Positions 9,681 to 20,760 of a stretch of 64,000 bases of DNA are shown here, piece by piece. The stretch lies in the NCBI RefSeq assembly GCF_030296555.1, contig NZ_AP027728.1, forward strand, positions 1,116,001-1,180,000, read 5' to 3'. Below the pieces are notes generated by a model that searched no databases, had not been told where the DNA came from, and was given only the letters and a program-made list of their open reading frames with translations. The DNA is from Microbacterium suwonense. Lineage in GTDB: Bacteria > Actinomycetota > Actinomycetes > Actinomycetales > Microbacteriaceae. Position 1 is the stretch's first letter. Each line of letters starts with the position of its first letter. The translations under genes were made by a program, and so were the position numbers.

Positions 9681-10550
9681 ATGCGGTTTGCCCATCTGAG
9701 CGCTCGCGACTCCGAGTCGCCCCTCCTCGCCGTCATCGACGGTGCGGAGGCGATCCTCGTCAGCGATCTCCTCTCCCCCGGTCCGAAGACGCTCCAGGAG
9801 CTGATCCTGGGCGGTGACGAGATGCTGGAGCGCCTGCGCGTCGCGCTCGCAGACGGCGCCGCTCCCCGGCATCCGCTCGACGGCTTCGCCTTCGACTCTG
9901 CCGTCATCGATCCGCCCGCGATCCTGGCTGTGGGGCTGAACTACTCCGCGCACTCCAGCGAGCTCGGGCTGAAGACCGACAAGGCCCCGACCGTGTTCAC
10001 GCTGTGGCCCAATTCGCTCATCGGTCATGAGCAGACCATCTCCTGGCCACGTTCGTTGAGCGAGTCGGTCGACTATGAGGCCGAGCTGGGCGTGATCATC
10101 GGCAAGCCCGCCAAGGACGTCTCCGAAGAAGACGCGCTGAGCACCGTGTGGGGATACACGGTGGTCAACGACGTGACGGCCCGTGACATCCAGTTCGCGG
10201 AGGCGCAGTGGTCGCGCTGCAAGTCCTTCGACGGGTTCACGCCCACCGGACCGGTCGTGGTGACCGCCGACGAGATCCCCGACCCCCAGGCGCTGCACAT
10301 CTGGACCGTCGTCGACGGCCACACCGTGCAGGATGCGACCACCGGTCAGATGGTCCGGACCGTCGCGACCCTGATCGCACACCTCTCCACCTCGGTGACG
10401 CTGCTGCCTGGCACCCTGATCTCCACCGGCAGCCCGGGCGGTGCCGGCTATTCGCGCGACCCGCAGATCTTCCTGCGCGACCGCTCCACGGTCACCGTCG
10501 GGATCGACGGGATCGGCGAGCTCACCGCGCATTGTCGCATCCTCGACTGA
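9681..10550 (+). CDS. Fumarylacetoacetate hydrolase family protein
   Basis: 289 residues. An N-terminal ~60-residue domain precedes the FAH fold, with the metal-binding segment DYEAELGVIIGK and WGYTVVNDVTARDIQ, and the closing SPGGAGYSRDPQIFLRDRSTV region. Members include acylpyruvases, 2-hydroxyhepta-2,4-diene-1,7-dioate isomerases and oxaloacetate decarboxylases, all acting on 2-oxo acids with Mg2+ or Mn2+; the exact substrate is not deducible. TAGCGT lies 12 bases before the ATG (leaderless). Convergent with aspA. Confidence 0.88.
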   Translation: MRFAHLSARDSESPLLAVIDGAEAILVSDLLSPGPKTLQELILGGDEMLERLRVALADGAAPRHPLDGFAFDSAVIDPPAILAVGLNYSAHSSELGLKTDKAPTVFTLWPNSLIGHEQTISWPRSLSESVDYEAELGVIIGKPAKDVSEEDALSTVWGYTVVNDVTARDIQFAEAQWSRCKSFDGFTPTGPVVVTADEIPDPQALHIWTVVDGHTVQDATTGQMVRTVATLIAHLSTSVTLLPGTLISTGSPGGAGYSRDPQIFLRDRSTVTVGIDGIGELTAHCRILD

Positions 10551-10552
10551 TC

Positions 10553-10638
10553 CCGCCGAGACCCCTCACCAGCGTCGAGACCCCTCCTGAATCGCGCGAT
10601 TCAGGAGGGGTCTCGACAACCAGGAGGGGTCTCGGCGG
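10553..10638. terminator. 86-bp coaxial palindrome, bidirectional terminator
   Basis: A perfect 44-bp palindrome (10574-10617, centre GCGC) sits inside a second pair of 15-bp arms, CCGCCGAGACCCCTC (10553-10567) and its complement (10624-10638). Both share one centre at 10595.5, separated by small 6-base internal loops. It fills the gap between convergent genes with stops at 10550 and 10653, so it most likely ends both transcripts. No U tract. Confidence 0.75.
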
Positions 10639-10652
10639 ACCGGTACTGAGGG

Positions 10653-12113
10653 TCAGCTCTGCGGAAGGTCCTCCGCGGCGATCACCGGGATCGCCGAGGT
10701 GACGGTCTCCAGGCCTGACAGGCGCGCCGGCGAGATCTGCTTCATGACCTCTTCGCGTGACATCAGACCGGCCTCCACGACCAGATCGGCGATATTGCGG
10801 TTGGTCAGCAGTGCGGTCTTGGCCAGCGCAGCGGATGCCGCGTAGCCGATGAACGGCGTCAGCGCGGTGACCACTCCCACCGACGCGCCAACCATCGCGC
10901 CGAGGCGCTCACGGTTGGCGGTGATGCCGTCGACGCAATTCACGCGCAACGTCCACATGGCCTGGCGCATCCAGGTGATGGACTGGAAGATCGAGTGCGC
11001 GATCACCGGCTCGAAAGCATTCAGCTGCAGCTGTCCCGCCTCCACGGCCATCGTCACCGTGACATCCGAGCCCGCGACCGCGAAGGCCACCTGGTTCACG
11101 GCCTCGGGGATCACCGGGTTGACCTTGCCCGGCATGATGCTGGACCCGGCCTGCATGGCCGGCAGGTTGATCTCGCCGAGACCGGCCTGCGGGCCGGAGG
11201 AGAGCAGGCGCAGATCGTTGCAGATCTTGGAGAGCTTGATGGCGTTGCGCTTGAGCGAGGACGAGAAGGACATGAAGGCGCCGGTGTCGCTGGTGGCCTC
11301 CACCAGGTCGGTCGCCGTGCTCAGATCCAGCCCGCTGATCTCACGCAGATGACGCAGCACAGTGGGCGCATAGCCGGCGTGGGTGGTGATGCCGGTGCCG
11401 ATGGCCGTCGCGCCCATGTTGATCTCGGTGAGCAGCGAGGCGTTCTCGGTGAGGCGCTTGTGGTCTTCGCCGAGAGTGGTCGCGAAGCCGTGGAACTCCT
11501 GACCGAGCGTCATCGGCACGGCATCCTGCAGCTGGGTGCGGCCGACCTTGAGCACGTCGTGGAACTCACCCGCCTTGCCCAGGAACGACTTTCGCAGCAG
11601 GTCGAGTTCGTCCAGGAGTGAGAGGAGGTTGAGCGAGAGCCCGATCTTCACCGCGGTGGGATACACATCGTTGGTGGACTGACTGCGATTGGTGTGATCG
11701 ATCGGCGAGAGGAACGCATAGTCGCCCTTCTCATGACCCGCCATCTCGAGTGCGATGTTGGTGATGACCTCGTTCGCGTTCATGTTGGTCGAGGTTCCGG
11801 CGCCGCCCTGGATGACGCCGACGATGAACTGGTCGTGGAACTCTCCGTCGATGACCCGTTGGGCCGCCGCATCGATGAGGTCGGCGCGCTCGGCATCGAG
11901 GACGCCGATCTCCTTGTTCGCACGAGCGGATGCCTGCTTGACCATCGCCAGCCCGCGGATCAGGTCGGGATAGACGGCGATCGCACGCTTGGTGATCGGG
12001 AAGTTCTGCTCGGCCCGCAGCGTGTGCACGCCGTAGTAGGCGTCCGTGGGGATCTGGAGGCTTCCGATCGAGTCGGTCTCAGTACGGGTCGGGGCGGGCG
12101 CGTCAGCAGCCAT
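10653..12113 (-). CDS. aspA: Aspartate ammonia-lyase
   Basis: 486 residues. Aspartase/fumarase superfamily enzyme that releases ammonia from L-aspartate to give fumarate. Family signature GSSIMPGKVNP is intact, along with GGAGTSTNMNANEVI and SQSTNDVYPTA; the TNMNANEV form and length favour aspartase over fumarase C. Start at ATG 12113 with SD AGGAAG 6 bases ahead. The open frame continues upstream antisense of the phosphoesterase and is not coding. Same direction as the phosphoesterase, 50 bases apart. Confidence 0.93.
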   Translation of the reverse strand: MAADAPAPTRTETDSIGSLQIPTDAYYGVHTLRAEQNFPITKRAIAVYPDLIRGLAMVKQASARANKEIGVLDAERADLIDAAAQRVIDGEFHDQFIVGVIQGGAGTSTNMNANEVITNIALEMAGHEKGDYAFLSPIDHTNRSQSTNDVYPTAVKIGLSLNLLSLLDELDLLRKSFLGKAGEFHDVLKVGRTQLQDAVPMTLGQEFHGFATTLGEDHKRLTENASLLTEINMGATAIGTGITTHAGYAPTVLRHLREISGLDLSTATDLVEATSDTGAFMSFSSSLKRNAIKLSKICNDLRLLSSGPQAGLGEINLPAMQAGSSIMPGKVNPVIPEAVNQVAFAVAGSDVTVTMAVEAGQLQLNAFEPVIAHSIFQSITWMRQAMWTLRVNCVDGITANRERLGAMVGASVGVVTALTPFIGYAASAALAKTALLTNRNIADLVVEAGLMSREEVMKQISPARLSGLETVTSAIPVIAAEDLPQS

Positions 12114-12163
12114 GTCACTTCCTTGTGGGTGGTGGCGGGTAGGTTGCGGGGGATGCTGCCAGT

Positions 12164-13081
12164 CTACGCCCGAGGGCGTGATGGCTTGCGTGAGAACGCC
12201 TCGAGCCGCTCCTGCGGGGAGAGCGCGGCCATCCGCCGCACCCACTCCTCGTCGAAGTAATCTCCGGTGGGGGCATCGGCCACGGGGACGACGGTGTGCG
12301 TGATCACGTCGGGCCGCACGTGCACGAGCTGGAACGCCTGCGCCGCATCCATCCCGTTCACCTCGACCGCAGGTCGTGCGAGGTTCATCGTGTAGCACGT
12401 CGACGATGCCACGCTCACCGGCACATCGGCGAACATCCCGGAGCAGGAGTAGTGCAGGTGGCCGGCGAGGATCCCGCGCACATCGGTGCCGCGGATGGCC
12501 TGCGCGAGTTCGTCCTGGTGGCGGAGTTCGAGGATGTCGAACAACGGCAGATGCGCGGGCAGCGGAGGATGGTGCATCGCCAGCAGCGTTCCATGCGGTG
12601 CAGGATCGGCCAGCACCCCCGCGAGCCAGTCCAGCTGCTCGCCGTCCAGGTCGCCGTGGTGCCAGCCGGGCACGCTGGTGTCCAGCGCGATCAGGCGCAG
12701 TCCGTTCAGATCCCACACGCCGGTGACCGGCTCCTGCGTGGCGGCGGCTCCCAGCAGCTCGACGCGCAGCTCCGGCCGCTCGTCATGGTTTCCCGCCACC
12801 CACACGATCGGGCTGCCGAGGTCCGCCGCGACCGGCTCGAGAATCGCCCGCAGCCGTCGGTACGCATCCGGCTCGCCGAGATCGGCGAGGTCGCCGGTGA
12901 CTACGATCGCATCCGGATGCGGGTGCACGCGGCGCACCGCCTCCAGCGTGCGCTTGAGATTGCCCTCGCTGTCCGAGCCGCCGGCGTGCATCGCACCATC
13001 GGCGAGGAAGTGCGGATCGCTCAGATGGATGATCGTGTGCGACGCCTGCGGGTGGCGCCCGAACACCGGCATGTCGATCAT
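12164..13081 (-). CDS. Metallophosphoesterase, CpdA-like class III phosphodiesterase
   Basis: 305 residues. Calcineurin-like fold with all five metal motifs: LSDPHF, VVTGDLADLG, VAGNHDE, MHHPPLP and LAGHLHYS. This order and spacing match 3',5'-cyclic AMP phosphodiesterase CpdA and related enzymes; whether it acts on cAMP is inferred. TAGGCT lies 12 bases upstream of the ATG at 13081 (leaderless). Cytoplasmic, no signal peptide. Confidence 0.9.
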   Translation of the reverse strand: MIDMPVFGRHPQASHTIIHLSDPHFLADGAMHAGGSDSEGNLKRTLEAVRRVHPHPDAIVVTGDLADLGEPDAYRRLRAILEPVAADLGSPIVWVAGNHDERPELRVELLGAAATQEPVTGVWDLNGLRLIALDTSVPGWHHGDLDGEQLDWLAGVLADPAPHGTLLAMHHPPLPAHLPLFDILELRHQDELAQAIRGTDVRGILAGHLHYSCSGMFADVPVSVASSTCYTMNLARPAVEVNGMDAAQAFQLVHVRPDVITHTVVPVADAPTGDYFDEEWVRRMAALSPQERLEAFSRKPSRPRA

Positions 13082-13128
13082 GCGCTCAGCCTAGGACCGG
13101 ATGCCGACATCTGGTCGTGGCGACGCTC

Positions 13129-13464
13129 TCAGTGGCCGATGACGATCATCAGGATGCCGCCGGCGACGGCTACGGCGCACACCGCGAAACATGCGATCGC
13201 GGCGACGAAGGCGAGCTGTCTCTGCCCCTCGGTCAGCGGGTTCTTGCGGGCTGCTTTCGCCGCCTGCTTCTCGGCGCGCTTGATCTCCTTCTCCGAGAGT
13301 ACGGTGATCGCGTCGGTGAACTCGGCCGGCGTGACGACGGGGATCCGCCCCGCCCGCACCAGCATCCGCAGCCCCAAGGCGTAGAAGAGCACGATCACGG
13401 CGGCGCCGACCAGGGCGGCGGCGAACACGCTCAGGAACGCCTGCCAGTCGATCTCGAGGCTCAT
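13129..13464 (-). CDS. Small two-helix membrane protein paired with PitA
   Basis: 111 residues: an N-terminal membrane helix (AFLSVFAAALVGAAVIVLFY), a charged middle with Lys/Ala-rich helix (KEIKRAEKQAAKAARK), and a C-terminal membrane helix. No enzyme motif. It begins inside the pitA stop codon (ATGA), so it is translationally coupled and probably a partner of the transporter. I do not recognise a named family; the pairing with a Pit transporter is the main clue. Confidence 0.8.
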   Translation of the reverse strand: MSLEIDWQAFLSVFAAALVGAAVIVLFYALGLRMLVRAGRIPVVTPAEFTDAITVLSEKEIKRAEKQAAKAARKNPLTEGQRQLAFVAAIACFAVCAVAVAGGILMIVIGH

Positions 13465-14927
13465 CGGACCTCCTCCTCGTCGTCGATCGCGATGTCCCAC
13501 TCGGCGAGCTTGGCGCGAGCACGCCGGCTGGCGCTGAGCGTCTCCCACTCCTGGGCTGCCTTCTCGGCCTCGGCGAACTTCTTGGCCGCGCGCTCAGCGG
13601 CCTTCCGTGCCGCCTTGATCTCGCTGGGCGTTCCGCCTGCCTTCTTGAGCTTCTTCGCCTTCCGGGCCGCCTTCTCGGCCTCATCGGCCTTGCGCTCGGC
13701 GCGCTCGAGCGCCCGCATCAGCTCCATGCGCGTGGTGCGACGCGTGGGGCCGGGCACCTCGGGCAGGTCGACGACGTGACCGGACTCGGCGACATCGCTC
13801 ATCGCGTTGGAGGCGTTGACGGCGTTCTTGCGCGAGCGCAGGAACAGCCCCACGATCACTGCCAACGCGATCACCGCGTCCACGGCCACGCCCCAGCCGT
13901 GCAGCCACACCACGATCAGTGCGGCGACCGCACCGACCGCACCGGCTGCAGGCAGGGTCAGCAGCCAGCCCACAGCGATCCGACCCGCGGTGCGCCAGCG
14001 CACCACCGAGCCGCGACGCCCCAGGCCGGAGCCGATCACCGAGCCGGAGGCGACCTGTGTGGTCGACAGCGCGAAGCCGAAGGCGCTGGAGGCGAGGATG
14101 GTGGCCGCGGTGGAGCTCTCGGCGGCGAACCCCTGTGCGGGCTTGACCTCGGTGAGCCCCTTGCCGAGCGTGCGGATGATGCGCCATCCACCCAGATAGG
14201 TGCCCAGCGCGATGGTGAACGCGCACGCCACGATCACCCAGAACTCGGGATTGTGGTAGTCGCTGCCGGTCGGGTCGCCGGTCTGCCAACCCACGGTGAT
14301 CAGCGCGAGGGTGATCACGCCCATGGTCTTCTGCGCATCGTTCGTGCCGTGCGCGAGAGCCACCATGGACGAAGTGAAGATCTGTCCCCAGCGGAAGCCC
14401 GAACGACCGTCGGGCTTGCCGTCGTAACGGCGAGTGACGCCATAGGCGACCTTGGTGGCCACGAAGGCGATGATCCCCGCCGTCAGCGGCGCGATCAGCG
14501 CCGGAAGCACGACCTTGGAGAGCACGACGCCGAAGTTGATGCCGGACACGCCGACGCCCACGAGCGTCGCGCCGATCAGGCCGCCGAACAGCGCGTGCGA
14601 CGAACTGGACGGCAGGCCCAGCAACCAGGTCAGCATGTTCCAGGTGATCGCGCCGATCAGCCCGGCGAAGATCAGCTGCGGCAGCAGAGCATGGTCGATG
14701 TCGCCCTCGTTGACGATGCCGCCGGAGACCGTCCTGGCCACCTCAGTGGACAGGAAGGCGCCGACCAGGTTCAGACCGGCAGCGAGGAGCACCGCGGTCT
14801 TGGGCTTGAGCGCTCCCGTGGCGATCGGCGTCGCCATGGCGTTGGCCGTGTCATGGAAGCCGTTGGTGAAATCGAAGAAGAGTGCCAGCGCGATGACCAG
14901 CACGACGACGAGGGCTGCGGTTTCCAC
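13461..14927 (-). CDS. pitA: Inorganic phosphate transporter, PiT family
   Basis: 488 residues. The duplicated PiT signature is present: FFDFTNGFHDTANAMATPIATGAL in the first half and SSMVALAHGTNDAQKTMG in the second, each with the conserved GANDxxN-like core. About ten membrane helices. The last ~90 residues form a highly charged Ala/Lys/Glu-rich, probably coiled-coil cytoplasmic tail (AERKADEAEKAARKAKK and following), longer than in E. coli PitA. Start is GTG at 14927 (VETAALVVV). A PHO-box-like triple repeat lies 63 bases upstream. Confidence 0.93.
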   Translation of the reverse strand: METAALVVVLVIALALFFDFTNGFHDTANAMATPIATGALKPKTAVLLAAGLNLVGAFLSTEVARTVSGGIVNEGDIDHALLPQLIFAGLIGAITWNMLTWLLGLPSSSSHALFGGLIGATLVGVGVSGINFGVVLSKVVLPALIAPLTAGIIAFVATKVAYGVTRRYDGKPDGRSGFRWGQIFTSSMVALAHGTNDAQKTMGVITLALITVGWQTGDPTGSDYHNPEFWVIVACAFTIALGTYLGGWRIIRTLGKGLTEVKPAQGFAAESSTAATILASSAFGFALSTTQVASGSVIGSGLGRRGSVVRWRTAGRIAVGWLLTLPAAGAVGAVAALIVVWLHGWGVAVDAVIALAVIVGLFLRSRKNAVNASNAMSDVAESGHVVDLPEVPGPTRRTTRMELMRALERAERKADEAEKAARKAKKLKKAGGTPSEIKAARKAAERAAKKFAEAEKAAQEWETLSASRRARAKLAEWDIAIDDEEEVR

Positions 14928-14989
14928 CGTTCTCTTTCGTTGGGACTGCCAGATGGGATGCCGGAGGTGTCCGGCGTGACGAACGAAGA

Positions 14990-15022
14990 GTTCACCGTGG
15001 GTTGAAGTTCCGTTTACGGGCC
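14990..15022. promoter_or_regulatory. PHO-box-like direct repeats between pitA and ptrB
   Basis: Three 7-base units at an 11-base period: GTTCACC (14990), GTTGAAG (15001), GTTTACG (15012). Actinobacterial PhoP boxes are 11-base direct repeats built on GTTCACC. Only the first unit is a full match. The position in the divergent pitA/ptrB region fits phosphate control of pitA; this is inference. Confidence 0.4.
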
Positions 15023-17213
15023 CGCCAGAATCCTCCCACCCTCCCCCGCCGCGGTCAACTCGCCCCGGTCGCCATGCCGGCCCGGTCGCGCTCCGATACC
15101 GTTGACCTGTGAGCGAACCCCGCATTCAGCCGCCCGTCGCCGACCGTCGCCCCGTCACGCGCAGCCACCACGGCGATGCCTTCGAGGATCCGTACGAATG
15201 GCTCCGCGCCAAAGACGATCCTGCGGTGCTCGCGCATCTCGAGGCCGAGAACGCCTATACCGAGGCGCGTACCGGGCACCTGTCCGTGCTGCGAGAGCAG
15301 GTGTTCCAGGAGGTGAAGTCCCGCGTGCGGGAGACCGACCTGTCTGTGCCGACCCGGCGCGGCGACTGGTGGTACTACGGGCGCACCGAGGAGGGGGCGC
15401 AGTACGGCATCCAGTGCCGCACCGCAGCAGCCGGCGACGACTGGACGCCACCGGTGCTCGAACCGGGCCTCCCCGTGGACGGTGAGCAGATCCTGCTCGA
15501 CGGCAACGCCGAGGCGGAGGGTCATGAGTTCTTCTCAATGGGTGCGTTCGATCTTTCCGAGGACGGCAGCCGGATGCTGTGGTCGGTCGACCTCGAGGGA
15601 TCCGAGCTCTACACCGTGCACGTGCGGGACCTGACCACGGGTGAGCGTCTGGCAGATGTCATCGAGAACACCGGTCAGGCGTTCCTCACGCCCGACGGCC
15701 TAGCGGTGATCTACACGACCCGCGACGAAGCCTGGCGTCCCGACACTCTCTGGCTGCACACGCTGGGCACCTCTGCCGCAGAGGACGTCGCCCTGTTCCA
15801 CGAGCCGGACGAGCGCTTCTGGCTCGGTGCCGGCATCACCCGCAGCAGGAAGTACCTGGTGATCGGCCTGGGCTCGAAGATCACCAGCGAGGAGCTGCTC
15901 GTCGATCTCTCCGACCCGACTGCCCAGCCGACACCGGTCTGGCCGCGCCGCGACGGCGTGGAGTACTCCGTCGACCACGCGGTCGTCGACGGGGAGGACC
16001 GGCTGCTGATCCTGCACAATGACGGCGCGCTCGATTTCGAGCTGGTGTCGGTCGCGGCATCCGATCCGCAGGGCGAGCGGCGCGTGCTGCTGCCGCATGC
16101 CCCGGGGCGTCGCCTGCTGGATGTGGACTGCTTCCGTGACTTCGCCACCGTCGAGTACCGCGCTGAGGGCATGCCGCACGCTGCACTGCTGGACTACCGC
16201 AGCGGCGAACTCGACGTGGTGGAGTTCGACGAGCCGCTGTACGAGGCCTATTTCAGCGGCAACCCGGAATGGCACTCGCCGTTCCTCCGGATGGGGTACA
16301 CGTCGTTCGTCACCCCGTCCACGGTGCTGGAGCTGGAGCTCGCCACGGGCAAGAAGCACGTGCGCAAGCAGATGCCGGTGCTCGGCGGCTACGATCCGGC
16401 CGATTACGGTCAGCAGCGCGTCTGGGCGAGCGCTCCCGATGGAGCACGGGTGCCGATCTCGCTGGTGTGGAAGCGCTCCTTCGGCGAGCCGGGTGCTGCG
16501 GTGCGCCCTGTGCACCTGTACGGCTACGGCTCCTACGAGCACTCCATCGACCCAGGCTTCTCCACCATGCGCCTGTCCATGCTGGATCGCGGCGTGATCT
16601 TCGCGGTCGCGCATGTTCGTGGCGGTGGCGAGATGGGCCGGCAGTGGTACGAGGACGGCAAGGAGCTGCGCAAGCGCAACACCTTCACCGACTTCGTCGC
16701 CTGCGCACAGCACCTGGTCGACACCGGTGTGACCGACCCGCAGCACATGGTCGCCGAGGGCGGTAGCGCCGGCGGTCTGCTGATGGGCGCGGTGGCCAAC
16801 CTGGCGCCGGAGTTGTTCGGCGGCATACTGGCCGGCGTGCCGTTCGTCGACGCGCTGACCTCGATCCTCGACCCGTCGCTGCCGCTGACGGTCGTCGAAT
16901 GGGACGAGTGGGGCGACCCGCTGCACGACGCCGAGGTGTACGCGTACATGAAGGGCTACACGCCGTACGAGAACGTGCGCGACGACATCGCGTACCCACC
17001 CATCCTGGCGATGACCTCGCTGAACGACACCCGGGTGCTGTACGTGGAGCCGGCCAAGTGGGTGTCGGCGCTGCGTCACGCCGGCGCGAAGGATGTGCTG
17101 CTGAAGTGCGAGATGTCCGCCGGGCACGGCGGGGTCAGCGGACGCTACAACGCCTGGCGAGACCGGGCCTTCGAGATCGCCTGGATGCTCGATGTGCTGG
17201 GCCTTGCCGGCGA

Positions 17214-18240
<1,027 letters not shown>

Positions 18241-18343
18241 GCTGCCGCCTTCGTGCTTCGGGAGAGGGGGTGAGGGTGGGGGTCAGGCGACGCTGCCTGC
18301 ATCCGACCCTACTGGGGAACCAGTGCGCATGCCATTCCAGATC

Positions 18344-18368
18344 GCGCGAAAAATGAGATTTTTGACGC
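18344..18368. repeat. Hairpin with A/T arms in the SNF2-pfkA gap
   Basis: AAAAAT-GAG-ATTTTT flanked by GCG and CGC pairs. It shares its outline and the TTGACGCC right flank with the second hairpin 80 bases away at 18424-18453, so the two look like diverged copies of one element. Such an A/T-rich arm is striking in this GC-rich sequence. Confidence 0.5.
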
Positions 18369-18423
18369 CGGATCCTCGGCATCCGTCGCGATCTTGCTGA
18401 ATCGCGCCAAATCCGACGAATGA

Positions 18424-18453
18424 GGGCGCCAAGAACTCAGGTTCTTGACGCCC
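18424..18453 (-). terminator. Hairpin downstream of the SNF2 helicase gene
   Basis: 13-bp arms with one mismatch, GGGCGCCAAGAAC / GTTCTTGACGCCC, loop TCAG, starting 20 bases after the helicase stop codon. No U tract. Confidence 0.6.
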
Positions 18454-18472
18454 CCTTCCGGGTTCATGACGG

Positions 18473-20619
18473 TCAGGCCGCGCCGAGCGCTTCCCGCAGC
18501 AGATGCATGAGCGCCGCCAGCTGCACGGACTCGCTGGTGGTCTCCTCGACCGTCTCGCCGTCCAGCGCCCGCGCTGCGAGGCCCTGCTTCTGGTCGATCA
18601 GCTCGGCGATCTTCGTGTCGATGGTGTGCGCGGCGATGATCCGCCACGCGGTGACCGGCTCATCCTGGCCGATGCGGTGCACGCGGTCGATCGCCTGCGT
18701 CTGCTCGGCTGCGGTCCAGCTCAGCTCGGCGAGCACGACGTTCGATGCCACCTGCAGGTTCACACCCACGCCTGCGGCGGTCAGCGAGCACACCGCGATG
18801 CCCACTTCGGGGTCGCCGTTGAACGCGTCGATCGCCTGCTGCCGCGCGGGGTGGACTGGTCACCGCGGATCGAGACGGCTCTGATCCCGGCTGCTGCGAA
18901 GTGCGCCTCGGCCTGGTCCATCACGTCGATGTGCTTGGCGAAGAAGACGACCTTCTCCACCGACCGCTGCAGCTGCACCGCGTAGTCGGCCGCGAGCAGC
19001 GCCTTGGCCTGGCCGATCCGACGGACCATGCTGAAGACGTTGTCGCCGCCGGTGCCCGCCGCTTTGGACTCCTCGAGCTCATTGTGCGCGACCAGGCGCA
19101 CGATGTCGTCGTCGATCCCGTCGGCGTCGGCGGGCCCGTGGGCTGCCGCGCGGGCTTCCACGATCCGACGGTACTTGGCGGCCATCCGCTCGCCCAGCTC
19201 GCGCTCGGCCTGGCGGATGCTGCGGCCGAACTCATCGTCGAGCTGCACCGGGAGGTCGGCGATGAGCTTGTCGGGCAGGTCGGCGGCCACGTCCTTCTTC
19301 TTCCGCCGTACGATGCCCATCGAGATGACCGCATCGCGAGCCTCGGGGTAGAACGCTTTGTCAGCGGGGGTGAGTCCGGTCGCCTCCAGCTTGTCCATCA
19401 GAGCGGCTTCGGGCTTCTCGCCGTTCGTCCAGCCCAGGAAGCGCCAGATGGCGTCGAAGTCCTCGACGTCGTTGATCAGCGGCGTTCCGGTCAGCGCCAT
19501 CATCAGCGGATCGCTCTGGCGCTCCCGGATGCGCGATGCCAGTGCCAACACGTTCTGCGAGCGCTGCGAGGAGAGGTTCTTGATGAAGTGCGCCTCGTCG
19601 ACGACCATGCCCTTCAGGCCGATGGCGCCCAGCCAGGACAGATGCCGGTCGAGGATCTCGTAGTTCACGATGAAGACATCGGCGAAGGCGTCGATGTCGT
19701 CCCCGTCACCCTGGATGACGGCGGCGCGACGCTGCGGCGTCCACAGCTCGACCTCGCGCGCCCAGTTCATCTTCACCACGTTGGGCACCACGACCAGCAG
19801 CGGGTACGCGTCGGCGACGGATGCCGCCAGCACCGACTCCGCGGTCTTGCCCAGTCCGGGCTCATCGGCGAGCAGGAAGCTGCGGTGTCCTGCCCGCACC
19901 GCCTCGACGAACCGGGACTGATGAACCATCACCTCTCTGCCCTTCGGCGAGATGTGGTCGTACTCGGGCACGGGCGGCAGCTCCATGGTCGCCGCCCCGC
20001 CGCCTGCCCCCGACTCGAAGGCCTTGTACAGCGGTCCCATCAGCTCCCAGCTGTCCAGACGCCGACGCGGAGCGGACTCCGCACGCGGCGTGAGGTCGGG
20101 GGCCAGGAACGGGTTGGCGAGCTGACGCGCCTCCACTGCCGGCGGCGTCACCTGCTTCTCGGCGAGGGCGGCGGGCACGACGGGAGTGGAGCGAACCGGC
20201 GCCACGTCGGTGATGATGAGCTCTTCGGGCGCCAGCTCGGCGCCCGATTCGAGCAGCCAGTCGCGCCGCATCCGCTTAGCGACCGGCGAGGTGGCCTGGT
20301 CGGCCTCCAGCAGCTGGATCAGCGAGGTGTCGCGGGCCGCGGTCTTCGCGAGGATGGTCGCAACGCCGTCGAGACGCTTGAGCAGCTCCGTGCGCGCGGC
20401 ATCGCTCAGCTCGGCATCCGATTTGACCCTCGCCCGCTCCTCGCGCACGAGGAAGGCGATCACCTGGAACTTGACCCGGTTCGTCGGCCCGAGCTTGGAG
20501 CGCTGCGCCTTCGCCTCGATCTCGCGCACCTTGCGCGCGAGGATCGGGATCAGCGGTGCCTCCTCGTCTCGACGCGAGGTCTTCTTGCGCCGCGGTGCGG
20601 CAGTCGCCGTGGTCGGCAT
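18473..20619 (-). CDS. SNF2-family DEAD/DEAH helicase (frameshifted)
   Basis: About 715 residues after correction. A basic N-terminus and ~210-residue helical leader precede the SNF2 ATPase. Walker A is in LLADEPGLGKTAES (about residue 245), the DEAH box in MVVDEAHFIKN, motif III in ALTGTPLIND, and the C-terminal lobe holds VASNVVLAELSWTAAEQTQAIDRVHRIGQ with the SNF2-type RxxRxGQ motif. It should move on DNA or displace bound proteins; partner unknown. The frame breaks at 18848-18851, where a C5 run (coding strand) reads C4; correction gives STPARQQAIDAF. The split separates motif VI from the rest. Confidence 0.88.
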
Positions 20620-20760
20620 GCTCCTCCTGAGCGTGAGTCCCGAAGCACCGAGGAGGTCTTCGGTTCGTACAGTGATCCGCGTGTGGCGCCAGCCAGGACC
20701 GTGCGGACTACGGCTCTCGATCTGCGCGATAGCGGTCGTCGACGAGTGCCTGGCGACAGT

